Assembly: GCF_004361855.1 (NCBI RefSeq)
Contig: NZ_SNWQ01000019.1
Span: 124,001-188,000, forward strand
DNA from: Kribbella caucasensis
GTDB taxonomy: Bacteria > Actinomycetota > Actinomycetes > Propionibacteriales > Kribbellaceae
Length of the DNA stretch: 64,000 nucleotides
Direction of reading: 5' to 3'
Shown here: positions 7,561-15,427 of the stretch, one piece after another
Layout: each line of letters starts with the position of its first letter
Numbering within the stretch: position 1 is the stretch's first letter
Notes under the pieces: model-generated
Databases searched by the model: none
What the model was told of the DNA's origin: nothing
What the model saw: only the letters and a program-made list of their open reading frames with translations
Translations under genes and position numbers: made by a program

Positions 7561-9135
7561 ATGCAGACCGATGTGCTGATCGTCGGCGGCGGGCTCGGCG
7601 GGATCGCCGCCGCCCTCGCCGCCCTCCGAGCCGGTCGATCGGTGGTGATGACCGAGGAGTTCGACTGGATCGGCGGTCAGCTGACCAGCCAGGCGGTGCC
7701 GCCCGACGAGCACAGCTGGGTGGAGCAGTTCGGGATCACCGCGTCCTACCGCGCGCTGCGGGAAGGCATCCGCGACTACTACCGGCGGCATTACCCGCTG
7801 ACCGAGGCGTCTCGTGCCGCGGCTGGCCTCAATCCGGGCGCGGGGTACGTGTCCAAGCTCTGTCACGAACCGCGGGTCGCTCTGGCCGTGCTGGAGTCGA
7901 TGCTCGCTCCGTACCGCGCGAGCCGTCGGTTGCAGGTACTCCAGCCGTACAAGCCCGTCGCGGCCGAGACCGATGGCGACCGCGTGACCGCTGTGACCGT
8001 GCAGCACCGCGATACGGCCGACCAGGTGACGTTGACGGCGCCATACATCCTCGACGCGACCGAGACCGGTGAGCTCCTGCCGCTGACGGGCACGGAGTAC
8101 GTGACCGGCTTCGAATCGCAGGCGATGACCGGGGAGCCCAGTGCGCCGGCGGAGGCGCAACCGCTGAACATGCAGGCGGTGTCGTTCTGCTTCGCGGTCG
8201 ACCACGTCGACGGCGACCAGGTCGGTGACAAGCCGGCGAACTACGCGTTCTGGCGGAACTACCAGCCGTCCTTCTGGGGCGACCGGCTGCTGTCCTGGAA
8301 CGCACCGGATCCGCGCACGCTGGAGATCTCGCGGCGGACGTTCACGCCCAATCCCGACGACGATCCGCTCGCGGTGGTCGCGGACCAGCGGCGTACCGGT
8401 GGGGACACGAACCTGTGGACGTTCCGGCGGATCGCGGCCCGGCGGCACTTCCTTCCGGGCGCGTACGAGAGCGACATCTGCCTGGTGAACTGGCCGATGA
8501 TCGACTACTTCGAGGGCCCGGTGTTCGACGTCCCGGACGCGGCCGCCCACCTGGCCGGCGCGAAGGAGTTGTCCCAGGCCGTCCTGTTCTGGCTGCAGAC
8601 CGAGGCCGGCTACCCGGGACTGCGGCTGCGGGGCGATCTGCTCGGCTCGGCCGACGGGTTGGCGCAGGCGCCGTACATCCGGGAGTCCCGCCGGATCGAG
8701 GCGGAGTACACGATCGTCGAGCAGGACCTCGCGGTCGCGGTCCGCGGCGACCAGGGCGCGGTCCGGTACGACGACAGCGTGGGCGTCGGCATGTACCGGA
8801 TCGACCTGCATCCGTCCACCGGCGGCGACAACTACATCGACGTGGCGAGCAGCCCGTTCCGGATCCCGCTCGGGGCGCTGATCCCGCGGCGGGTGGAGAA
8901 CCTGCTGCCCGCGAACAAGAACCTCGGCACCACGCACATCACCAACGGCTGCTACCGACTGCACCCGGTCGAGTGGAACGTCGGCGAGGCCGCTGGGCTG
9001 CTCGCCGCGTTCTGCCTGGACCAGGGCGTCAGCCCGCGCGCGGTCCGCAACACCCCTGCTCTGCTCAGCGACTTCCAGGCACGACTGGTCGCCCAGGGCG
9101 TCGAACTGAGCTGGCCGGCCATCGCAGGCTACTGA
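7561..9135 (+). CDS. FAD-dependent oxidoreductase (PF12831-like)
   Basis: A 524-residue cytoplasmic flavoenzyme. The N-terminus has the dinucleotide-binding fold VLIVGGGLGGIAAALAAL (residues 5-22), then FDWIGGQLTSQAVPPDEH, a stretch typical of the FAD_oxidored family. The C-terminus keeps the FAD-contacting NKNLGTTHITNGCYRLHPVEWNVGEAAG segment in part. AAGGGG at 7549-7554 serves as ribosome site inside the end of the repressor gene. Its place between the repressor and the importer suggests it oxidises a transported sugar or a derivative. The substrate is unknown. Confidence 0.82.
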   Translation: MQTDVLIVGGGLGGIAAALAALRAGRSVVMTEEFDWIGGQLTSQAVPPDEHSWVEQFGITASYRALREGIRDYYRRHYPLTEASRAAAGLNPGAGYVSKLCHEPRVALAVLESMLAPYRASRRLQVLQPYKPVAAETDGDRVTAVTVQHRDTADQVTLTAPYILDATETGELLPLTGTEYVTGFESQAMTGEPSAPAEAQPLNMQAVSFCFAVDHVDGDQVGDKPANYAFWRNYQPSFWGDRLLSWNAPDPRTLEISRRTFTPNPDDDPLAVVADQRRTGGDTNLWTFRRIAARRHFLPGAYESDICLVNWPMIDYFEGPVFDVPDAAAHLAGAKELSQAVLFWLQTEAGYPGLRLRGDLLGSADGLAQAPYIRESRRIEAEYTIVEQDLAVAVRGDQGAVRYDDSVGVGMYRIDLHPSTGGDNYIDVASSPFRIPLGALIPRRVENLLPANKNLGTTHITNGCYRLHPVEWNVGEAAGLLAAFCLDQGVSPRAVRNTPALLSDFQARLVAQGVELSWPAIAGY

Positions 9136-9163
9136 GTACCGGCTACTGATGGAGGACTGAGAG

Positions 9164-10417
9164 ATGAAACTCCGCACGCTGACCGCGGCCGGCGTGGCCG
9201 CAGCCCTACTCGCGCTGGCCGGCTGTGGCGGCGGCTCCGAGAACTCCGGCGCTGACGGTCCGATCGACCTGAGGATGACGATCTGGAGCGCGAACGCCAA
9301 GCACGCCGCGCTGTTCGACCAGATCGCCGCCGCCTACAAGAAGGATCACCCGGAGATCGGAAAGATCACCTTCGAGGCGATCCCGATCGACAACTACACC
9401 ACCACGCTGACCACCCAGATCGGCGGCGGCAACGTCCCGGACCTGGCCTGGATCCTGGAGAGCACCGCACCGGACTTCGTCACCTCGGGTGCGCTGGCGC
9501 CGATCGACAAGGACGCCGATCTGTTGCCCAGCGCAACGGCCAACTGGGAACAGGACGGACAGCTGTACGCCTACCCGTTCTCCACCTCACCGCTGGGTGT
9601 CTTCGTCAACACCGACCTGGTGACGGCGGCCGGACGACCGACCCCGGCCCAGCAGATCGCCGCCGGCACCTGGAACTGGGAGCAGGCCGCCGCCACCGGC
9701 GCCGCGGTACAGGCGAAGACCGGCAAGGGCGGCATCGTGGTCGGCGACTTCGACTTCAAGGGCTGGGACACGCTGAACTCGATCTGGGCCGGCTGGGGCG
9801 CGCGGCCGTGGAGCGAGGACGGCAAGAGCTGTGGGTTCGACAGTCCCGAGATGGTCGACGCGATGACGTTCGTCCACAAGCTGGTCTTCACCGACAAGGC
9901 GATGCCCGGGCCGGGTGTGACGAAGGACTTCTACGCCGGTGACGCCGCGATGGTGCTGACCCAGATCAGCCGCGCGGCCCTGCTGGAGAAGGCGAAGTTC
10001 AAGTGGGACCTGGTTCCGCTGCCGAAGGGGCAGGCCGGCGAGTACTCCGTCGTCGGGCAGGCCGGGATCGGTGTGCTGAAGAGGGGTGAGCACGTCGACG
10101 CGGCCAAGCAGTTCCTGGCCTACTTCACCAACCAGGAGAACTCGGCGAAGCTGGCGCAGTTCTTCCCGCCGCCGCGCAAGTCGCAGCTGACCACGGAGAC
10201 CCTGGCCAAGGCGAACCCGCTGCTGAAGCCCGCCCAGCTGCAGAGTGTGGTGATCGACGGGATCGAGCGTGGTGACATCAAGACCAGCCACACCGGCTAC
10301 GCCGAACTGCAGCAGACCGTCCGCGCCGCGCTGGATCCGCTCTGGAAGCCGGATGCCGATGTGAAGGCCGTGCTGTCCGGTGTCTGCGCCAAGATCAACC
10401 CGCTGCTTAGCAAATGA
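9164..10417 (+). CDS. sugar-binding lipoprotein of an ABC importer
   Basis: A 417-residue extracellular solute-binding protein (family 1). The signal peptide ends in a lipobox (LALAGC, Cys21 lipidated), placing it on the outer face of the membrane. The mature part shows the family pattern DLRMTIWSANAKHAALFDQI and PDLAWILESTAPDFV. GGAGG at 9151-9155 precedes the ATG. It is followed by two permease genes with 4- and 11-base overlaps, forming one transport unit without its own ATPase. Likely regulated by the LacI protein at 6529. Confidence 0.93.
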   Translation: MKLRTLTAAGVAAALLALAGCGGGSENSGADGPIDLRMTIWSANAKHAALFDQIAAAYKKDHPEIGKITFEAIPIDNYTTTLTTQIGGGNVPDLAWILESTAPDFVTSGALAPIDKDADLLPSATANWEQDGQLYAYPFSTSPLGVFVNTDLVTAAGRPTPAQQIAAGTWNWEQAAATGAAVQAKTGKGGIVVGDFDFKGWDTLNSIWAGWGARPWSEDGKSCGFDSPEMVDAMTFVHKLVFTDKAMPGPGVTKDFYAGDAAMVLTQISRAALLEKAKFKWDLVPLPKGQAGEYSVVGQAGIGVLKRGEHVDAAKQFLAYFTNQENSAKLAQFFPPPRKSQLTTETLAKANPLLKPAQLQSVVIDGIERGDIKTSHTGYAELQQTVRAALDPLWKPDADVKAVLSGVCAKINPLLSK

Positions 10418-11355
10418 CCTTGCTCGCCGAGAAGCCGGCATCGGTCCTGCGGCGCCCGCCCGAGCGGGCGCCGTACTGGACCATGCGGCGGCGCGACCAG
10501 CTGGCCGGCTGGCTGATGGTCGCGCCGCAGCTGGCCGGGATCGTTGCCTTCGTCATCGTTCCGCTCGGGCTGGTGGTCTGGTACAGCCTGCACGAGTGGA
10601 ACGTGCTGGCCGGCACCTTCGACTACGTCGGCGGCGAGAACTACCAGGCCCTGCTGGACGATCCACGGCTCGGTCCCGCGCTACGGGCGACCGGGCTGTT
10701 CTCCGCCGGCCTTGTGGTGCTGAACCTCAGCCTGGCGTTGTTCCTCGCGGTGCTGCTGAACCAGAAGCTGCGTGGCACGGTGGTCTTCCGGACACTGTTC
10801 TTCTCGCCGGTCGTGGTCACGCTGGTCGCGTGGACGATCGTCTGGGGCTTCCTGCTCCAGGACAACGGCGGGATCAACGGATTCCTCGACCTGGTGGGGA
10901 TCGACGGGCCGAACTGGTTGCGTGGCGACACCACCGCGATGATCTCGGTGATCGTGGTGCAGCTGTTCAAGAACGTCGGCCTCAACATGGTGCTCTTCCT
11001 CGCTGCCCTGCAAGGCGTGCCGGCCGAGCTCTACGAGGCGGCCCGGATCGACGGCGCGTCGGCGTGGGCTCGCTTCCGGCGGGTGACGGTGCCGTTGATC
11101 AGCCCGACGATCCTGCTCACCTCGATCCTCACGATCGTGGGCTCGCTGCAGGTCTTCGCGCAGATCGCCGTCCTGACCCAGGGCGGTCCGGGTACGTCGA
11201 CGACCGTGCTCGTCTACTACCTGTACCAGCAGGCGTTCCAGTTCCATCACTTCGGGTATGGCGCGACGATCTCGCTGCTGCTCTTCGTCATCGTGCTCGC
11301 GCTGACCGTCCTGCAGTGGCGGATGCGGAAGAGGTGGGTGTTCCATGAAGCTTAA
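10414..11355 (+). CDS. ABC sugar importer permease, MalF type
   Basis: A 313-residue membrane permease. Segments include residues 36-60 (MVAPQLAGIVAFVIVPLGLVV) and several more. The EAA loop is intact (ELYEAARIDGASAWARF, ending VTVPLI). The start overlaps the binding-protein stop in ATGA. It pairs with the next gene to form the channel of the importer. Confidence 0.92.
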   Translation: MTLLAEKPASVLRRPPERAPYWTMRRRDQLAGWLMVAPQLAGIVAFVIVPLGLVVWYSLHEWNVLAGTFDYVGGENYQALLDDPRLGPALRATGLFSAGLVVLNLSLALFLAVLLNQKLRGTVVFRTLFFSPVVVTLVAWTIVWGFLLQDNGGINGFLDLVGIDGPNWLRGDTTAMISVIVVQLFKNVGLNMVLFLAALQGVPAELYEAARIDGASAWARFRRVTVPLISPTILLTSILTIVGSLQVFAQIAVLTQGGPGTSTTVLVYYLYQQAFQFHHFGYGATISLLLFVIVLALTVLQWRMRKRWVFHEA

Positions 11356-12169
11356 GTTGACCGTGTACGCCGTACTGCTGGTGTGCTGCGTGCCTTTCGT
11401 CTTCCCGACCTGGTGGATGGCGACGACCTCGCTCAAGCCGGTGAACGAGATCTTCGCGTTCCCGCCGGCCCTGTGGCCGCGGGATGCGACGCTGGACGCG
11501 TACCGGCAGGTGTTCGAGTTGCAGCCGTTCGCGCAGCAGTACGTGAACAGCCTCTACATCGCGATCGTGGTGACAGCCGGGACACTGGTCGTCTCGTCGC
11601 TCGCCGGATACGCGTTCGCCCGGGTGCCGTTCCGCGGCTCCGGCGTGGTCTTCGTGATCGTGCTGGCCGGACTGCTGGTGCCGAACGAGGTGACGATCAT
11701 CCCGCTCTACCGGATGTTCGACGGCCTCGGCCTGGTGAACACGCACTGGCCGCTGATCCTGATCCCGATCCTCGGCGCTCCTAGCGTGCTGGCCACGTTC
11801 ATCATGCGGCAGTTCTTCATCACCCTGCCACGCGAACTCGAGGAGGCCGGCCGGGTCGACGGCCTCGGCCGGTTCGGCCTGTTCTGGCAGGTCTCCCTAC
11901 CGCTGGCCAAACCGGCGATCGGGGCCGTCGCGATCTTCACCTTCCTGCACAGCTGGAACCTGTTCCTCGAGCCCATCGTGTTCCTGTCCAGCAAGGAGAA
12001 ATTCACCATCCCCCAGGCCCTCACCCAGTACGTCGACGCCTACGGCGGCGCCCTCTGGAACGTCCAGCTCGCGGCGGCAACCATGTCGGCCCTACCCGTC
12101 CTGATCGTCTTCGTCCTGGCCCAACGCCAGTTCGTCGAAGGCCTAGCCCAAGCCGGCCTGAAGGGCTAG
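11345..12169 (+). CDS. ABC sugar importer permease, MalG type
   Basis: A 274-residue membrane permease. The first segment is at residues 5-25 (VYAVLLVCCVPFVFPTWW), and the EAA loop reads ELEEAGRVDGLGRFGLFWQV, followed by SLPLAKP. The start lies 11 bases inside the preceding permease gene. It is the last gene of the LacI-led operon. No strong terminator hairpin is visible between its stop and the next gene at 12220. Confidence 0.92.
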   Translation: MKLKLTVYAVLLVCCVPFVFPTWWMATTSLKPVNEIFAFPPALWPRDATLDAYRQVFELQPFAQQYVNSLYIAIVVTAGTLVVSSLAGYAFARVPFRGSGVVFVIVLAGLLVPNEVTIIPLYRMFDGLGLVNTHWPLILIPILGAPSVLATFIMRQFFITLPRELEEAGRVDGLGRFGLFWQVSLPLAKPAIGAVAIFTFLHSWNLFLEPIVFLSSKEKFTIPQALTQYVDAYGGALWNVQLAAATMSALPVLIVFVLAQRQFVEGLAQAGLKG

Positions 12170-12219
12170 CTGTTGGGCCGCGTGGAAAAATGGACTCCCA
12201 TGCAGAGACGGGGAGCAGA

Positions 12220-12762
12220 GTGAGCTTTCACGCGGCGGTTTTCATTGCGGTCAGCCTGGACGGATTCATCGCCCGCGCGGACGGGTCGATCGACTGGCTG
12301 ACCGAGCGCGGCAAACAGGCCGGCGAGACCGGCTACGACGAGTTCATGGGCACGATCGACACCGTGGTGATCGGCCGCGCGACGTACGAGCAGGTCCTCA
12401 CCTTCGGCTTCTGGCCGTACGAGGGCAAACAGGTGGAGGTGCTCAGCGGCACGCTCGCGCCCGACGTGGACGAGCGGATCATCGTGCACCGCACCATCGA
12501 CGGCCTGGTCGAGACGCTCACCGACCGCGGCGCCAAACGGGTCTACGCCGACGGCGGCCAGGTGATCCAGACCTTCCTGCGCGAGGGGCTGCTGAACGAG
12601 CTCACCATCACCACCGTCCCGGTCCTGCTCGGCGGCGGCATCCGGCTGTTCGGCGACCTCGGCGGCGACACCCGGGACATCCCGCTCACCCACAACGCCA
12701 CCCGCACCCTGAACGCCGGCTGCGTCCAGTCCGACTACACCATCCGCCGCCCAGGAACCTGA
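12220..12762 (+). CDS. dihydrofolate reductase-fold protein (RibD C-terminal-like)
   Basis: About 180 residues of the DHFR/RibD reductase fold. Motifs are AVFIAVSLDGFIARADGSI at the N-terminus, IGRATYEQVL for cofactor binding, VYADGGQVIQTFL and TVPVLLGGGIRLFG. The GTG at 12220 is preferred because GGGGAG lies just before it and the family motif starts right after. An in-frame ATG at 12190 would add ten residues. Likely an NADPH-dependent reductase. Its substrate is unknown and it is not a housekeeping folate gene. Confidence 0.8.
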   Translation: MSFHAAVFIAVSLDGFIARADGSIDWLTERGKQAGETGYDEFMGTIDTVVIGRATYEQVLTFGFWPYEGKQVEVLSGTLAPDVDERIIVHRTIDGLVETLTDRGAKRVYADGGQVIQTFLREGLLNELTITTVPVLLGGGIRLFGDLGGDTRDIPLTHNATRTLNAGCVQSDYTIRRPGT

Positions 12763-12764
12763 GC

Positions 12765-13580
12765 TCAGAGGTCGAGATGCACTGTCTGGCCCGGACCGCT
12801 GCCGCGGGTTTGGGCACCTTGATCTGTTGAGCCAGGCGGCAAGGTCCGGTCGCCCGGGCGCTCCGGATTCAGCCCCGCCCTGACCGCGTTGGCCAGCTCG
12901 ATACTTTCCTTGATCGCCTTGTCCACCTCCGGCTCGGACTCGTCGAACCCCCGGCCGAGCTCCTGCAGGTTTTCGCGAACGGCTGTCGCGTCGGCGTTCA
13001 CGCCGGTGTGCGCATCCTTCACCGTGTCGGCCGCCTGGCCCTTGTCCTCGGTGTCGAGCGAGGCGTCCTGAAGGGTCTTGAGTTTGCCCCTGGCGGCTTC
13101 GACTCGATCCTGGGCCATCGTCAGACTCTCGCCGGCCTGCTGCATCGCCTCGCCGAAACCGGTGAGAGTCTTCCGCAACCGACCGGCCTCCGCCTGGTGG
13201 TCCGCGGAGAGCTCGGGCATCTTGCCGAGCTCGTCCAGTGCCGTGCTGCCCACCCTGACCGCGGTCCGGCCCTTGTGCAGCTCGTCGACGAGTTCCTCGA
13301 TCGCGCCACTGACCTTCTGCAGATCCGCGCGGAGGGTATCGGCCTCGATGATGGCGTTCCGGAAGTGCGGACCCATCTCCTCCGCGTTCGCCGACTCACG
13401 GATGTCGTCGGCTTTCGTCGACAGGTAGGCGATCTCGTCCTCGCGCCGTTCGAGCTGCTTGTCGACGCCGACAGTGCCCTCCGCGGCGCTCATGATCGCC
13501 GTGCGTGCCTTGGTCAGCGCGGTGATGGCGTCCTCGGTCAGGTTTTCGGCCCGCTGCGCCTGCTCCGGAGTGACGCTCAT
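12765..13580 (-). CDS. coiled-coil protein of unknown function
   Basis: A 271-residue soluble protein, almost entirely alpha-helical and rich in Glu, Ala, Asp and Arg, with long stretches of heptad character. The C-terminal 35 residues are Pro/Gly-rich and likely disordered. No signal or membrane segment is seen. The start at 13580 (MSVTPEQAQ) overlaps the stop of a 55-residue ORF in ATGA; a longer upstream reading is rejected because that part is the shadow of the small ORF. The pair is probably co-expressed. It is not recognised as any named family; general appearance is that of methyl-accepting or secretion-substrate helical proteins, without their motifs. Confidence 0.68.
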   Translation of the reverse strand: MSVTPEQAQRAENLTEDAITALTKARTAIMSAAEGTVGVDKQLERREDEIAYLSTKADDIRESANAEEMGPHFRNAIIEADTLRADLQKVSGAIEELVDELHKGRTAVRVGSTALDELGKMPELSADHQAEAGRLRKTLTGFGEAMQQAGESLTMAQDRVEAARGKLKTLQDASLDTEDKGQAADTVKDAHTGVNADATAVRENLQELGRGFDESEPEVDKAIKESIELANAVRAGLNPERPGDRTLPPGSTDQGAQTRGSGPGQTVHLDL

Positions 13581-13744
13581 CGCTCGGACTCGTTCGCCTG
13601 GGTACCACCAGCGGTTTGTTCGTCGTCGGCCGCCAGCGCCCGCCTGAGGATGTCGCCTGCTTCGCGCACATGGTTGCGCGCGGCCCGCAAATCCTGATCC
13701 GGTCCCTGGGCCTCCGGCACCTGCTCGATCGGCTGATCTGTCAC
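13577..13744 (-). CDS. 55-residue protein coupled to the coiled-coil gene
   Basis: Read by hand, as it is too short for most gene callers. The GTG at 13744 starts a 55-residue acidic/basic helical protein whose middle reads DLRAARNHVREAGDILRRA. Its TGA overlaps the ATG of the coiled-coil gene, so translation is coupled. A G-rich stretch (GGGTGGGGGC) lies directly before the start. It has no known domain. It is divergent from the MFS gene at 13801. Coding is supported by the overlap and by helix-forming composition, not by homology. Confidence 0.58.
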   Translation of the reverse strand: MTDQPIEQVPEAQGPDQDLRAARNHVREAGDILRRALAADDEQTAGGTQANESER

Positions 13745-13800
13745 GCCCCCACCCTAATTGATTGGCCATCGGCGGCCAGACGGGGCGAGAATCGATCCTT

Positions 13801-15057
13801 GTGCCCAGGCCCCGGAGGTTGTTCGCGGATGTGACTCCGCTGCGGGAGTCGGTGGAGTTCCGCTGGTTGTGGGCCGGGCAGGCGTTGTCGTCGATCGGCA
13901 GCATGATGACCGGGGTCGCGGTCGCGATCCAGGCCTACGACCTGACCGGTTCCTCGGTCGCGGTCGGTTTCCTCAGCCTGGCGAGCCTGATCCCCACCCT
14001 GCTGCTCGGCCTGTTCGGCGGCTCGATCGCGGACGCCGTCGACCGCCGCCGGCTCGTACTCCTCACCAGCACCGGCCTGATGCTCGTCGCGTTCCTGTTC
14101 GCGGTCCAGGCCCTCCTCGATCTCCGCCAACTCTGGCTGCTCTATGTCCTGGCCGCCGTGGCCGCCGCCCTGGGCGCGATCGACACCCCTGCCCGGCGGA
14201 CCTTCATTCCCCGCGTCCTGCCGATCAAGTTGTTGCCCGCGGCAGCGGCTCTGAGCCAGTTGTCCTTCCAGGTCACGATCATCGCCGCGCCCCTGCTGGC
14301 CGGCGTACTGATCGCCTCGGTCGGCCTCGAAGCCGCGTACGCCGTCGACGCGATCACGTTCATCGCAGTGTTGATGAGCGTCCGCCGGCTGCCGCCGATG
14401 AAGCCCGAGGGAGGCGGCTCCGCGTTCGGCGTACGGTCCGTCGTCGAGGGCGTCCGGTACGCCGTACGGCATCCGCTGATCGGCATGATCTTCCTGATCG
14501 ACCTGAACGCCACGGTCCTCGCCATGCCGACCGCACTGTTCCCCGCCCTGGCCGACACCCATTTCGGCGGCGGACCACAGACCGTCGGCTACCTGTACGC
14601 CGCGATCGGTGCCGGCGGCATCATCGCCGCGACCCTCTCCGGCCCACTCGGCCACCTCCGCCACCAAGGCCGCGCAATGCTCATCGCCGTCGCGATCTGG
14701 GGCGCCACCATCGGCTCGGTCGCCCTCACCGACCACCTCTGGCTCGCCGTACTCCTCCTGGCAACCGCAGGCGCCGCCGACATCATCACCACGGTCTTCC
14801 GCGCCACCATCCTGCAGGCCAACACCCCCGACGACCTCCGAGGCCGCCTCAACTCCCTCGACTTCATCATCGGCCTGGGCGGCCCCAACCTGGGCAACCT
14901 CCGAGCCGGCACCACCGCCGGCCTCCTAGGTCCCCTCCCCGCCCTACTCCTAGGCGGCACCCTCTGCGTCGCCGGCACCCTCGCCCTAACCGCCGCCTCC
15001 AAACCCTTCCGCAACTACAACGCCCACCCCACCGACCCCCACGACTTGGCCCCCTGA
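13801..15057 (+). CDS. MFS exporter (EntS/MFS_3-like)
   Basis: A 12-segment major facilitator of about 418 residues. The N-terminal half has FRWLWAGQALSSIGSMMTG, then the inter-helix loop GGSIADAVDRRRLVL, as in MFS_3 drug or siderophore exporters. The GTG at 13801 is chosen because the conserved body follows at once and GGGGCGAGA lies upstream; an in-frame TTG at 13762 is less likely. The gene ends with a low-complexity His/Pro tail and faces hemB across a 370-base structured gap. Substrate unknown. Confidence 0.82.
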   Translation: MPRPRRLFADVTPLRESVEFRWLWAGQALSSIGSMMTGVAVAIQAYDLTGSSVAVGFLSLASLIPTLLLGLFGGSIADAVDRRRLVLLTSTGLMLVAFLFAVQALLDLRQLWLLYVLAAVAAALGAIDTPARRTFIPRVLPIKLLPAAAALSQLSFQVTIIAAPLLAGVLIASVGLEAAYAVDAITFIAVLMSVRRLPPMKPEGGGSAFGVRSVVEGVRYAVRHPLIGMIFLIDLNATVLAMPTALFPALADTHFGGGPQTVGYLYAAIGAGGIIAATLSGPLGHLRHQGRAMLIAVAIWGATIGSVALTDHLWLAVLLLATAGAADIITTVFRATILQANTPDDLRGRLNSLDFIIGLGGPNLGNLRAGTTAGLLGPLPALLLGGTLCVAGTLALTAASKPFRNYNAHPTDPHDLAP

Positions 15058-15115
15058 CCACAGCGGCAACCTCGGACAGGAAACGGGTACCGCGGACAGG
15101 AAATACCTTGTCCAA

Positions 15116-15222
15116 GGCCCCCATATGGTGTTCAAGGTCGGCCTCTCTCGGATGCTCCACTCACCCACGAAATGGGACGCCGCTAAGCCCGCAGTCGGGA
15201 CCTTGAACATGTACTGGGGACC
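15116..15222. repeat. 24-base inverted repeat with TGTTCAAGGTC core
   Basis: The left arm 15116-15139 and right arm 15199-15222 match at 18 of 24 positions when one is reverse-complemented. Both begin GG-CCCCA, differ over five bases, and end with the identical core TGTTCAAGGTC. Related fragments follow at 15241 (TGTTCGAGGTC) and 15251-15265 (CCCC then GGTGTTCA). The element lies between convergent genes. Confidence 0.6.
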
Positions 15223-15226
15223 GCAG

Positions 15227-15263
15227 ACACCAACAGTTCCTGTTCGAGGTCCCCGGTTGGTGT
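15227..15263. repeat. 8-base perfect hairpin next to the longer inverted repeat
   Basis: ACACCAAC at 15227-15234 pairs with GTTGGTGT at 15256-15263 across a 21-base loop that itself contains another copy of the TGTTC-AGGTC core. Confidence 0.45.
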
Positions 15264-15308
15264 TCACGCATGCCCCGGCGTACCGGCGTTCCGGCGTGCT
15301 CAGCAACT

Positions 15309-15349
15309 CCGGGGTGGGTTTGGCCGCTCTGAGCCAAAAAACACCCCGG
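15309..15349. terminator. likely bidirectional terminator for the MFS gene and hemB
   Basis: CCGGGGTG at 15309-15316 pairs perfectly with CACCCCGG at 15342-15349. Inside it TTTGGC pairs with GCCAAA, giving a long near-continuous stem around an 8-base loop. A run of six A bases in the right arm provides U-rich RNA for the hemB direction. It lies between two convergent genes. Confidence 0.65.
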
Positions 15350-15427
15350 TCGCGGCGAAGAAACACTCCCCAGTTCTGATTCCCGGCAGACACGCTGGGC
15401 CACGGCCAATGGGCGCTGAACGCGGCG

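Larger units (their letters stand above)
15058..15427. other. gene-free gap between convergent genes, rich in repeats
   Basis: This 370-base stretch between the MFS stop and the hemB stop has no credible ORF. It contains a direct repeat (CGGACAGGAAA at 15073-15083 and 15093-15103, period 20), the inverted repeats at 15116-15222 and 15227-15263, and a strong hairpin at 15309-15349. Confidence 0.7.

Noticed and set aside
6424..9300. A 958-codon open frame on the minus strand.
   Set aside because: It covers the LacI and FAD oxidoreductase genes, which have clear motifs. The antisense frame has none.
13581..13904. An upstream extension of the coiled-coil protein to position 13904.
   Set aside because: The extra residues are Arg/Gly/Pro-rich and coincide with the 55-residue ORF in another frame. 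The ATG at 13580 has an ATGA overlap.
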